Below are positions 37,237-44,922 of a stretch of 64,000 bases of DNA, piece by piece. Under the pieces are notes generated by a model. It saw only the letters and a list, made by a program, of their open reading frames with translations. It was not told the DNA's origin and did not search any database. The DNA lies in assembly GCF_000003815.2 (NCBI RefSeq), contig NC_049987.1:6992609-7056608 (forward strand), written 5' to 3'. How positions within the stretch are numbered: the stretch's first letter is position 1; the number at the start of each line of letters is the position of its first letter. A program made the translations under genes and the position numbers. This DNA is from Branchiostoma floridae (lineage: Eukaryota > Chordata > Leptocardii > Amphioxiformes > Branchiostomatidae).

Positions 37237-40200
37237 ATACATTCTGTGCATGTGTGTTATGTGTGTGTGGGGGGGGAGGCATTCTACCCTTGGTAGTGGT
37301 AGGTATGTCACGATAATGGCTACAATGTATCTTATACCGTGAGAAGCGAGACGAAAAAAGAAACGTCACAATGCACCATCCAACGTCAAGTACACTTTCC
37401 TTTATGCTCTGAATCACTTTTAGGTAAGTATAATACATACATACATACAGAATACTAACGGTAAGTAAAAAAAAACCTCTTTTTTCCATATCGTGATCAT
37501 AAAACGGCACATGTTAAATTTCATACAGGTCTTAGTATTAATAGCTCATTACTCGTAAATACAATCTCAAGTATTATGTATAGAGCCTGTTCTGAACGGA
37601 AGGGCGTTGCTCTGGACAAAAGGGCGGTGACCATTGTCCACTCACGTGCCCGGTGAGTGACCACGCAATGTTGCTGGTTGGGGAAAGCCCCGACACGATC
37701 ACTCAAAAGGTATATTTCAGCGGTATTAGCGGTTCTTTAGAAATAAAGATTGTTAAAAGTCTTTTTTTACTACATGGTGATAAAATTGTGGCAGGGCAGA
37801 TGATTTTTTCTCGTTGTAGAAAGGAAAACACCTAAAAAAACAGACTTTTGAATTATTTCAGGTCATATACGTTTTACTTAGTGATATGGGCGTGGCATGC
37901 ACGTGCAGTAGTGACAGGAAGTCGGTGCGTTTTTCGAGGAAAAAGCGTGCAACAACATTATGATGGTATTAGATAAACTGACCTACAATTTAGAATCTGA
38001 TACTCGTGACATATCGGGTAAAGTATGACATAACCAAAGACAAAGTGCTTTCTCCTCCACGGGTATCTTTTTTCTGAAGTCCCTTTTTTCAACTGTATAT
38101 TTTAAGGGCATTAGCAGTTCTTAAGAATATTCTTAAAAGGACTTTTTACTACCCGATGATAGAAATTATTATATGGCAGATTCTTTCTCTTTGCAGAAAT
38201 TAGAATATCTATAGAACAGACTTTTGACTTCTTTCAGGTTATATACGTCCGTGATATGGGCACGTGCAGCATAGGTCAGTGCATTTTTCGAGGAAAAAAG
38301 CATGCAACAACATTATGATAGTATTAGATAAACTGACCTACAATTTAAAACCTGATAATCGTGACCTATCGGGTACAATATGACACGACCAAAGACAAAG
38401 CATTTTCTCCTCTACGGGTATCTTTTTTCTGAGGCGTTGGAAGAAATTGCCTTTTCAGTGTGACGAAATACATGTATTTCAGTTGTGCTAGCGATTATTT
38501 TGGAAATACATTACTGTTAAAAAGACTTTTTACAACGTAATGACAGAGGTGATGTTATATCAGATCGATGATTCGTTCTATTTGTAATAAGAAAAATATC
38601 TGAAAAAACAGACTTTTAGATTATTTCAAATCATCAAAAAAATTACAAGCTTATGACGTAAGATACTTGTCCTGGAAGTCCCACGACCACACCCAAGCTA
38701 TGAATGTACGAAACAAGGAAAATCTAAATGTTTTGTGTGACGTAAACAAAACACATTGTTTTAGCTTGTTTTGGTCATTTTCCAGTAGTATAGTTAAAAT
38801 GTTATTATACCCCATTACTCAATAAGATATTTTTGAAAATATCATGACTACATCCCTTCAAATAATTTGTATAAAAACGGCATATGGCCATCTGGAAAGA
38901 CATACTGTCTTTGACGTCTTCTACATCGGTCCTGTTCAACAACCACCGACTGGTAAGTGCTATCTATACTCTGGCCTAGTATTTAGATACATGTGAAACA
39001 GAACTTCTCATAGGACATAGGAGTTTTCTTTTACACAACCAGTTTTTCCAACCTGATAATTTTATTCTCATTTCTCATAATTCTGACACATATAAAATGG
39101 TGTTATCGAAGCCTTGTTACAAAAGTCTTGAACAACACCTGGTTATCTGAATTGTGCATGCCTCTTTGGTTACTGATGCTGTAGATTTTCTTAAACGTTT
39201 TTTTCTCTCTTTCAATTGGCATTGTTGTTACAACAGTTACATAGATCAACGTTATGTTGTGTTATAGTGACCGACTGAATTTTTTCTGTGGTAAAAAATT
39301 AAAATGAACATTGGTCTGTGTTACGCCAGGAAAAGAAGGTACGGTTTATTTGTCTTTAGATTATAACCTTAAGCTACAAAAGAAGAATAGCTCTAAATAC
39401 TGAACAAATAACGTTTGGAAATAATGAGAAATAAAATTCTTGATTGTATTTACTTTAGAAAATGGCCTTCCTCCGAACATACCTGCTCTGTGTCGTTCTT
39501 CCTGCTATCGGAGCTTCGTCGTCCGAGCTAGGGCGTTTCCGGCACCGGCTACGTCATCTTCGGGCGGCTTCGTTGGTCCTGAGGGATACTGCAGACGATA
39601 CATTGGACCGTGCGAAGGAGAACTATGTAAGTCCACGTATATGTGTTTCAAACTTAACATTTCAGTCTTTCAAAATGACTGACAATGTCTCAAAATGTCT
39701 AACAATGTCATCATTATGTATCAAAAGCAACGAATTTTAGAAGAAAATTGGAAAGATTTTGTACGAGCATGCACGATTGTCGGCATATATCAATTTATCA
39801 TTTAAACTTACTTTTTAAACATTTGGCTTTATATGGCTGAGTAGAAACGGTGTACTGATTCTTCTATTTTTACTAACTCTAACATTACCATAAGCAAACC
39901 CCTCCTATTGAAGGGATTCAAACCGTTGAAATATCATCTCTTTCTTCATGAAGTCTTCCTCCCTTCCACGAAATACTTTCCCTTCCATGAATCTAAGGAA
40001 CGAATACACTATATACACGTGTGTAGCCTTTCAGGCCTTATTATGTAACAATAACCATAGCAAGAAACACTATCCCACCTGCTACCATACNNNNNNNNNN
40101 NNNNNNNNNNNNNNNNNNNNNNNNNNNNNNNNNNNNNNNNNNNNNNNNNNNNNNNNNNNNNNNNNNNNNNNNNNNNNNNNNNNNNNNNNNTGTGACATGT

Positions 40201-43200
40201 TGATTTTGAACTCGGCAGATCCTCCTGTAATAGAGGCTACAATGGAGGACGAGCTGACGATGCTGTACGGCCAGGACGACCAGTCTCTCCAGTGCATTGC
40301 TGACGGGAACCCCAAGCCTCACATCCGCTGGCGGCGGAAGGATACAAGTCTGTACTGGGACAACCCGCTCCGCTTCCACCGGGTGCGTTACGACGTGCAG
40401 GGCACGTATCAATGCGTGGCTGCCAGCGACGGCTTCCAGGAAGTCACCAAAAACGTCTTCGTCAACGTTGTCGGTCTGTAAAACATTGCTTCAAGTTCAA
40501 GTTTTGCCTTCGGGTCTAATGTATCAACGTCGCTCTTAGCTTTTATCTTAATTGTTTTTGCCACTTTTAATCTACTTTCAAATTAGTGGCCATAAAAGCC
40601 TTGTACTAAAAATGACCTAGGGAGACATTTGTCATAGCTACAGTGTGAGCCGGCCGCACTGGTTAATGTACCTTAGCTTGGCTGGTGTAAGGCATGTCAG
40701 AGATAACGGTCGATATCTCTGGAAAAGGTGCATTCTATTTTATGACATAGGTCGGCCATCTATCCAGCCAGGCCTTCCAGTGGTGACAGTACCTGAGGGT
40801 AATACCGCGAGGTTTAACTGCGAGATTCTCGGGGACCCGCTCCCAGGCAGAGTGAGCTGGTTCCGGCAGAGTAAGCAGGGGAAGGAGAGCGTTGTCATGG
40901 CGACGGAAGTTGGCGTGTCAATCACTGAAAATCCAGTAGGGCAATTTAAGTTACCTTTATTACACTTAGATATTGGAAAAACATTACCCTAAGCTAAACA
41001 TGTCAGAAAGAAATATGAGACGCCTCTTCGACGATAATAACTATTGTAGAAAGAATTATTACATAGACGTCGATGAAAGTTAGACATCCAGGTGGTAACA
41101 TACACGAGGTTGCACGTTTCCCAATTCTACCCGTTAACTTTTACCTTGCTAATATTAATTTACATGTGCCAGGATCCGATATATATAACAAGGCAATATT
41201 CAGTGGCGATGTAGAGAAGTATTGTCATACCCGCACATTGGAAACAGCTAGGCTTTGAGGAGTGTTCGGCAAAATGAAACTTATGTCAGAGACTCAGAGT
41301 GGCTGCTAACATTTTGCCAACAGACAGATGACGGAACGTCCAGCACCCTCCTCCTGAAGGATGTCGGGATTCCTCAGGAGGGGACGTACATCTGTCAGGC
41401 CTCCAACATGTTCGGGGAGGCGCGCAGGGAGATCCGGCTGGAAGTTTTTAGTAAGGAATTTTTTCTCATCTTATGGTCAAAATCAAGAAATGGGTGTCTA
41501 TAATATACGTCTACCATAATTGGATAAATAAAATAATACCTTGATAATAGAGAGTTTGTGCTTACATTACCCCATATATCGTGGTCGCAATAGCCGAGGG
41601 AGATTTCAGTAGATTTAGAGACGGGATTCAGAGACTGGAGCTTGAGACTTAACCATCTGCATTTGTTGATAATAGTATTAAGTGATTGTTAAGCCACTTA
41701 CACTGTACGCATCAACCCAATGTCACACAGGCTCCAGCGGGTCTCTGGTCGTCATCTCCGTTTCCATGGTGACGGCTGGTCTGGGGATTTTGGCGGCGAT
41801 TATCGTCTGCGTGGCAGTCAAGAAGGGGTGGATCTGCAGGGAGGAGAAGAGAGGTATGGACGGTTCAGTTCCTATCTAGGCCCATCATGGGGCAGGAGGG
41901 GTTAGGAGGTTTGGACGTATCAACAAACACATTCGGGGAGTACCCAAAAAGAGTGATCGATGGATCCTCTCTTGACTGACCTGTTATTGTCAGCCTCTGT
42001 TTTCTTTAAGTCCATTTGAAATCCTCTTTAAACGCAGAGAATGCCATTTCAGAGAGTTGAATTTTCCTCGGGGGCATGCTCCCCGTCCCCGAAAGCTCGT
42101 GCCTGTAGTGCTCGCTAGTCAAAAAATCTACGAAAAACCCTTTGAAAAAATCCTAGCCACGGGAATGCTACCCAAAAGTGACTATAAAGTCAAACCTGGC
42201 CAGGCAACCGCCTGGCGCAGGCAACCACCTCCAGACATAGCCACATTGAAACGGTCCCGTCCATTGTACTAGTACATTATAGTCAACCCAACCCTTTTCT
42301 AAGCAACCACCTGTCACCAGAATTGTAAGGCAGAAACCATTTTGTCACACCCTTGAGTGAATGCTGAACCCATGTTATACTGTTTAAGAGTTTAACTGTA
42401 TCAAGAATCATGCACCGCCTTTATAGTAACATAACGTTAATGTTATTCACAATGAGTAACCCATATATTACGATTACTGTATCAAACGTGTCCATCCATG
42501 TTTATATAACTCATCAAGATTATAGGATGGCAAAGGAAATTCTGATTTCCCTCTCTAACGTTTTTCTATGGATTCATTTACAATCATTGATCCTCCATAT
42601 ATTTCAGACACATCTACATTGTCCTCTACACGCTCGATGCCTCCCATCCCCAAGTCCGTGAAGAGACTGGGGCATGGCACGAACGACTCCGGTGTGGAGG
42701 ACCTGGAACTGCAGGAGTTGGACGGGACGCTGAAGCCACGTCCGCCGCCTCGGCCCGGGAAGGAGTGGACGTCCGTGGGGCTGTCCTACACAGGTTCGAT
42801 AAAAACATTTTTTCTTGAATATCACAGCATCCAAAACGCTCAATGAACACATGATATACTGATTATGGAATATGTACGTGACTTTCGGTACTGAGTTGCC
42901 AAAATTTGTTGCTGTTATGAAGCTATTACCTCGTATATGTGTGAGTAATGACATCCTCGCTTTCTAGTCACGTAGTCAGTGGCCACATGTCTATGCTGTG
43001 ATGCTTGTATTGTTCTTCCTCAGGGCTGGCACATTCCAGCACACTGCCGCCGTACACAACGGTGGAGAGAAACCGTCCGGACGGAGAGGACATCCGATCA
43101 CGTGGGGGCATTCCGGAGGAGGCTGTAATGTCAGATGCAGTTTGCATGCCGGTAAGTACAGTGTGGTGGAACAAAAAGCAGTTACTCAAGCAACTGGATA

Positions 43201-43656
43201 TGGTTTTGGAAACGGTCAGACGTTACAGATAGCATCCACTATCTTTCGTCAGTGGCATTGAGGAAAGTTGGTTGAATTTAGGTTTATACCCTACCTATGA
43301 ATTAATATTCAATTTAAGACAATTTGGATGGGTTGTTAGTCACATTGATGGGTTGTTGCAATGAACTGGGATATCAAGAAGCTATTACGAGAACTGCATG
43401 GAAAGGTAGTGATGTTTTTCTGTTTTTTTTTAACCCTTCATAGATGGACGTTCCTGTTCCAGCAGCGAAGGGAAAGTGGAAGAGACGAGCGCCCCCTGGC
43501 GGTGCACCCGGACCTGCCAGTGTGCGGGAACCACCGCGAGCGCCACCTGGCGGAGCATTTGAGCATGCCAATTTGCGTGAGCCGCCGCGAGCGGCCTCTA
43601 GCGGAACACCTGGACCTGCCATTGTGCTGCATGATTCCCAAGCCGAGAGTATCTAA
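12288..43656 (+). CDS. Kirrel/nephrin-like 5-Ig-domain cell adhesion receptor, copy A
   Basis: Thirteen exons: 12288-12354, 16102-16410, 16852-16990, 17263-17420, 17761-17908, 18182-18297, 40219-40473, 40751-40935, 41324-41450, 41731-41853, 42608-42793, 43024-43151 and 43444-43656. Phases agree throughout and predict 717 residues. Residues 1-22 are a signal peptide. Five Ig domains follow (about 23-125, 126-224, 225-312, 313-397, 398-501), each with its cysteine pair (for example LTCSF...YSCYT and LQCIAD...YQCVAA). A hydrophobic membrane segment begins about residue 506 and is followed by KKGW. The cytoplasmic tail has KPRPPPRPGKEW, an SH3-type proline motif, and ends QAESI, a possible class III PDZ ligand. 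Ig1 (GEYNLEIERV...DEGKYSCY) resembles Kirrel/Rst Ig1; the family mediates homophilic and heterophilic cell recognition. Intron 6 is 21.9 kb, crosses two assembly gaps and contains other genes, so the join of exons 6 and 7 is inferred from copy B. Nectin-like assignment is less likely. Confidence 0.85.
12945..13345. repeat. G-rich minisatellite with embedded (GT)n in receptor A intron 1
   Basis: A poly-G run (12948-12961) leads into degenerate units of about 45-50 bases with gtgttgagggggt and agtgtgcaaccctgt words, interrupted by (GT)n at about 13178-13232. The long P/H/T-rich reverse-strand ORFs here follow from this composition. Confidence 0.8.
13346..16101. other. Remainder of receptor A intron 1
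   Basis: No exon, RNA gene or clear mobile element is visible. The stretch at 14440-14720 is unusually free of simple repeats and AT-rich, but conservation cannot be judged from one sequence. Confidence 0.5.
16609..16878 (+). repeat. Minisatellite spanning the splice acceptor of receptor A exon 3
   Basis: About six units of 42-50 bases read taaatcggtttgactgcag, then ttcccatgactg and aactctacgatg-type sequence. The last unit is the functional junction ctgtag|TTCCCATGACCGGACCT, so the unit includes about 25 exon bases. Upstream units keep CAG or an equivalent at the junction position (gcagttgccatgactg, acagttcccatgact, gcagttcagatgact). Copy B lacks the array. Confidence 0.85.
17093..17204. 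mobile_element. Short palindromic repeat element (AAAAGCAGTT family), copy 1
   Basis: Termini aaaaagcagtt and aactgcttttt are inverted copies. The body includes cagttgcttgagtaactg and gtcagtgacactgacgaaag. A related copy in the opposite orientation is at 43173-43260 and a longer variant at 55238-55379. Confidence 0.65.
17989..18035. repeat. (GAT)n microsatellite
   Basis: About 14 GAT triplets with one GAC, in receptor A intron 5. Confidence 0.95.
18637..19790 (+). repeat. Left arm of a large inverted repeat
   Basis: The roughly 1.15-kb arm is the inverted partner of 21815-22976. A 66-residue open frame is identical in the two arms (minus strand 18895-19095, plus strand 22501-22701), which shows the near identity. 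The outer edge lies near the word gagtcattgcacgag, and similarity fades inward near 19790. No transposase is visible in the arms. Confidence 0.85.
20062..20275. repeat. 98-bp direct tandem duplication inside the palindrome spacer
   Basis: 20062-20160 and 20177-20275 are identical apart from about one base (acatgag against acataag), with a 16-bp separator. This indicates a recent event. Confidence 0.9.
20416..20735. mobile_element. Non-autonomous TIR element (MITE), copy 2, interrupted by an assembly gap
   Basis: It has the same termini (cagggctcgaaat and its inverse) and gcaggt-rich body as 3975-4304. Flanks aagta and aagtg agree with a 5-bp target duplication at four of five positions. The central 100 bases are N. 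Confidence 0.8.
20479..20578. other. Assembly gap (100 N)
   Basis: Exactly 100 N, the usual placeholder for a gap of unknown size, falling inside a repeated element. Confidence 0.99.
20886..21345. mobile_element. Tc1/mariner-type MITE
   Basis: Termini cagtcaaacctg and its near inverse (catgtttgactg) are flanked by TA on both sides (20884-20885 and 21346-21347), as expected for a TA-targeting element. Internal words tagcggccacct and gtggccaactgtctgtagtg are subterminal repeats. At 460 bp it has no transposase. Related fragments occur at about 32128-32186 and 42188-42320. Confidence 0.7.
21815..22976 (-). repeat. Right arm of the large inverted repeat
   Basis: Inverted partner of 18637-19790. 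The spacer between arms is about 2.0 kb and holds a tandem duplication, two MITEs and a gap. Confidence 0.85.
22977..24388. other. Non-coding stretch between the palindrome and the minisatellite exon
   Basis: No supported gene. A short (ATC)n run lies at about 23968-23990. The open frames here have no recognisable similarity or flanking splice logic. Confidence 0.5.
24389..26166 (-). CDS. Minisatellite-encoded repeat exon, probable C-terminal tail of the TRIM gene
   Basis: A minus-strand frame is open from an acceptor (cacctgcacag|CTTTAC) at 26166 to a TAG at 24389. It encodes 39 units of 12 residues (types MKSPPSAAAHQW, MKSSQSAAAHPS, MKSPPSLAAPPS, MQSPLSVAAHPS) followed by a unique 119-residue tail that is rich in Q, M and P and ends acidic (SSERGSLEDDSKG). 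The unique tail marks this frame as the real one among several frames left open by the 36-bp unit. The TRIM exon donor at 27626 is in phase 1, and this acceptor continues in the same frame, so a 974-residue fusion is possible. No domain is recognised and function is unknown. If unspliced, a start at 26152 would give 587 residues. Confidence 0.5.
24746..26149. repeat. 36-bp coding minisatellite, 39 units
   Basis: The consensus unit contains catcgatgg, tgcagct and gggaactttt or gggggacttt. Variants are grouped in blocks (4, 18, 8 and 9 units by residue type), a sign of local homogenisation. Because the unit is a multiple of three and free of stops, it is open in at least two minus-strand frames and one plus-strand frame. 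Confidence 0.97.
26666..26711. repeat. (TA)n microsatellite
   Basis: About 23 TA pairs in the proposed TRIM intron. A second shorter TA tract is at 26882-26901. Confidence 0.95.
26712..26739. other. Perfect 12-bp-stem hairpin
   Basis: GTACAACTGCAA and its exact reverse complement are separated by the four bases GATA. It sits at the end of the (TA)n run, at the start of a block that recurs upstream of the TRIM start codon. Confidence 0.6.
26735..26880. repeat. Direct repeat flanking the TRIM exon, downstream copy
   Basis: The block is shared with 28868-29018 (words tgcagttgtacgta, ccgttatcaac, tgttgcatttccatacttct, cggg-gcaa-ta-ag-acatttcac, cccccg-tgcagaa). The other copy lies 96 bases upstream of the TRIM ATG, so this one sits inside the proposed intron. 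Confidence 0.8.
27030..27590. mobile_element. Dispersed repeat, gttcggcgacctcata family, copy 1
   Basis: It begins agagttcggcgacctcatac and contains gccaaaaatcataaaaatccg, aaaaatgcccctg and ctagagggcctaaact segments. The same order recurs in the longer copy at 33783-34850. Confidence 0.65.
27626..28772 (-). CDS. TRIM family protein: RING, two B-boxes, coiled coil (first coding exon)
   Basis: The exon encodes 382 residues from ATG at 28772 to a strong donor (GTTG|gtaagtt) at 27626. The RING finger has C16, C19, C31, H33, C36, C39, C69 and C72, with an acidic insertion (SSSDDDDD) before the last pair. B-box 1 spans about C115-H151 and B-box 2 about C178-H209 (CSKHGDEKLKFYC, CRDC, HKDH). A coiled coil follows (about 220-330, with KQAELDTMSKKA and KQTELKEKLAA). 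TRIM proteins are RING E3 ubiquitin ligases whose C-terminal domain selects the target. No NHL, filamin or B30.2 domain lies downstream; the next candidate exon is the minisatellite exon at 26166-24389. Unspliced, the frame would add 13 residues and stop at 27585. The gene sits in intron 6 of receptor gene A on the opposite strand. Confidence 0.92.
28868..29018. repeat. Direct repeat flanking the TRIM exon, upstream copy
   Basis: Partner of 26735-26880. It begins about 96 bases upstream of the TRIM ATG and therefore probably overlaps the TRIM promoter or 5'UTR. Confidence 0.8.
29330..29510 (+). mobile_element. tRNA-derived SINE
   Basis: An A-box-like start (gtggcacgatcgggagcgcg) and a B-box (gggttcaaatccgc) are followed by cccttgggaaaggcacttta and ctcaggtgtaaatgagtac, a tail typical of deuterostome SINE central domains. 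It resembles the amphioxus SINE class as I recall it. The 3' end is uncertain and may extend to about 29760. Confidence 0.7.
29813..30390. repeat. Tandem repeat, about 162-bp unit, 3.5 copies
   Basis: Units start aaatttgacagagatgtg at 29813, 29974, 30139 and, degenerate, at 30301. They share ataacacttttggtgtacag and ccaaaaaaggacacttttgg. The reverse-strand open frames here repeat with the unit and are artefacts. Confidence 0.9.
30290..31630. repeat. Large imperfect tandem duplication, about 630-730-bp period
   Basis: 30290-30870 and 30880-31630 share, in order, a ctgtaccctggtat block, agccaatcagcg, ggctaattaatattcataagcg, gcattttagactatt and gttgacggtct. The second copy has an extra GC-rich block at about 31220-31330. 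Confidence 0.8.
31631..33782. other. Non-coding stretch with a Tc1-like fragment
   Basis: A fragment of the tagtgaccacctgtctatagtggcc repeat lies at about 32128-32186 and a hairpin at 32591-32639. No supported exon was found. Confidence 0.5.
32591..32639. other. Near-perfect hairpin, 19-bp stem
   Basis: The arm actgaaaattgttaatgac pairs with gtcattcaacaattttcagt around a 10-base loop (attacatgaa), with one bulge. At 49 bases it is short for a microRNA precursor. It may be a solo-TIR relic. Confidence 0.6.
33783..34850. mobile_element. Dispersed repeat, gttcggcgacctcata family, copy 2
   Basis: It starts tagagttcggcgacctcatacc and ends after a (CAGA)n-like run with ataacctccatgaataatgg. Internal blocks such as gccaaaaatgatgaaaatccg and gctagggggcccaaa occur two or three times within it, so the element is internally repetitive. 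It has no ORF for reverse transcriptase. Confidence 0.6.
35353..36561 (+). CDS. Serine/threonine protein kinase, STK35/PDIK1L-like
   Basis: A short first exon, 35353-35370 (MMRAWE), has a good donor. The main exon starts at 35494 or, using a stronger pyrimidine tract (tttgttttcaccag), at 35539. Both acceptors are in frame, giving 361 or 346 residues. Numbered from the ATG at 35500, the kinase has the glycine loop GRGASG (28-33), catalytic lysine K50 (YAAKKL), helix-C E61, HRDIKPQN (138-145), DFG at 161-163, SPE at 194-196 in place of APE, and RPTAEEVLQ near the end. All catalytic residues are present, so it should be active. VGTRFYLSPEIY and LLLWAMFDG resemble the STK35/PDIK1L (NKF4) family. 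It lies in intron 6 of receptor A, same strand. The nearly intronless body could reflect an old retrocopy. Confidence 0.85.
36562..37704. other. 3' flank of the kinase gene
   Basis: No gene is visible. It contains the (GT)n at 37136-37270 and a short run of ATAC repeats near 37434-37447. Confidence 0.5.
37136..37270. repeat. (GT)n microsatellite
   Basis: A long GT run, interrupted by short CAT and ATACAT stretches. It explains the overlapping V/C and H/T open frames. Confidence 0.95.
37705..38640 (+). repeat. Tandem repeat, about 380-bp unit, 2.5 copies
   Basis: Units begin near tatatttcagcggtattagc (37709), tatattttaagggcattagc (38095) and tgtatttcagttgtgctagc (38472). They share gactttttactac, aacagacttttg, tttcgaggaaaaa and gataaactgacctacaattt. 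Confidence 0.8.
38870..38877 (+). promoter_or_regulatory. TATA box of an orphan nested gene
   Basis: TATAAAAA lies about 75 bases before a good donor (CGACTG|gtaagtgc, exon end 38952). The arrangement fits a short 5'UTR exon starting near 38900 that splices to the signal-peptide exon at 39459. Confidence 0.4.
39462..39626 (+). CDS. Orphan first coding exon with signal peptide (rest of gene not found)
   Basis: An acceptor (tttactttag) at 39458 is followed by ATG at 39462 and 55 codons, ending at a good donor (AACTAT|gtaagt) in phase 0. The protein starts MAFLRTYLLCVVLPAIGASS, a clear signal peptide. It continues with a basic, leucine-rich segment (RFRHRLRHLRAASLVLRD). No following exon is recognisable before the gap at 40091, so the gene is either incomplete in the assembly or a remnant. 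The family is not recognised. It could also be an alternative first exon for the Ig4-to-tail half of receptor A, but its phase-0 donor does not fit the phase-1 start of exon 7. Confidence 0.5.
40091..40190. other. Assembly gap (100 N)
   Basis: Exactly 100 N ending 28 bases before receptor A exon 7. Missing sequence could include exons of the orphan gene at 39462. Confidence 0.99.
43173..43260. mobile_element. Short palindromic repeat element (AAAAGCAGTT family), copy 2
   Basis: aaaaagcagttactcaagcaa and tttggaaacggtc match the reverse complement of 17093-17204. It lies just inside receptor A intron 12. Confidence 0.6.
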
Positions 43657-44915
43657 GATAGTCTGCAGACAGAAGAGATGGCAACGGGTAAGAATATAAA
43701 TCCTGGCTGTCTGTAAAAGCTGTCATTGCGTTTTCTCTAGATACCTAATTATGGCGATGGCGCTTAATGGATGACACTCACCGATAGTGGCTGTACATTC
43801 GCTGTACATTCATGATGTGCTTTAAATAGCTTTAAATTGTGTGTGGGACGTCAAACACATGTCCGTTGAGATGTGCGCACCACTCATGGTAGCCATATAC
43901 ATGTCCTCCTAGTGCAATTTCGAATCTAAAGAATCTACCTTGAACAGCAAAACCTTTAATCGCATTAAAATTGTAAAGGTAGAATATTAATGAAGAAATT
44001 CTACAATGATGCTCAATGTAATCTCCAACATACATACATGTACTTGAGGAATGAAGTTTCAGGTTCATAACAGAATTGTATGGCACATGTCGATGATGTA
44101 TATAATATACAATGTAGATGATGACCCTTGGTCAAGCTTGTTAGGCAAGATTCCAATGCGCAGATTTTTGTCGAACTAGCTATTCATATTTAAGGCTTCA
44201 TATTAAACGCTTTATCAACATATCAAACTAAATATCGATCTTTAAGATCTACAACTCTCGTGTTGTCTATCTTTATTTAAGAAAGAATTAATACCGATTA
44301 TCTGAGAAGTAATCTGTCGTTCCGTTGCATTGACCTTAATGTTTGTATTGACCTTAGCATCATTTTTGAATAAAAGAAATGATTACAAATCATCGATGGC
44401 TTATATGACTGAAATAAATATGTGCTAACTTACAGACTTGCTTTAATTTTCAGTAATGCTTTGATATATTAATACATGTAGGTTTTTACAAATTAACGTA
44501 TTGTCCAAAGATTATTTAGTATCAGATCCCGCAGGTGAAATTGTTTTCTTTCCTTATATTTTGAAGACTTCGCAGCTTTACTTCACTTGTTCTCGCGATC
44601 GCCTCAACGCGTTATCTTCAAGTGTGACTTCGATGGTCAGGTAATTAGTCAAAGAAGAAGATTCCTTGCACGTGTGGGCGCTAAACAAAGCCGCCTACAG
44701 CTAGCTCCAGTCGCACGCGCTCCATACCAGCCTCAGGCTGCAGCTCCTATCGTCACCTTTGGTTAGCACGCTGGCGGCGTAAGAAGTGCGCACGTTGTCT
44801 GCCCGCATACAGGAGTCGGCAGCCAGAAGGCGTCAGTACTGCTGTATACACAGGGCTGTGTCGGGCGCACTGGCGAACACTAGTGATGCTGACTGTGTCG
44901 GGTAGACTGGCGAAC
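43657..44915. other. Spacer between receptor genes A and B
   Basis: About 1.26 kb without supported exons. AATAAA at 44369-44374 could be the poly(A) signal of copy A. The last 250 bases are GC-richer and probably form the promoter and 5'UTR of copy B. Confidence 0.5.
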
Positions 44916-44922
44916 ATGGCGT
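44852..44922 (+). repeat. Tandem duplication at the start codon of receptor B
   Basis: The block ctgtgtcgggcgcactggcg followed by aacact is repeated as ctgtgtcgggtagactggcg followed by aacATGG. Only the second copy has the ATG. Confidence 0.75.

Noticed and set aside
39948-40481. A 177-codon open frame running through the N gap into the Ig4 exon
   Set aside because: The upstream part is intron translated through unknown bases. The true exon starts after the AG at 40218, as the equal-length exon in copy B shows.
43361-43699. A 112-codon frame overlapping receptor A exon 13
   Set aside because: It is a shifted frame of the GC-rich tail exon. The exon-13 frame from 43444 continues the receptor and ends in the same QA(E/D)SI as copy B.
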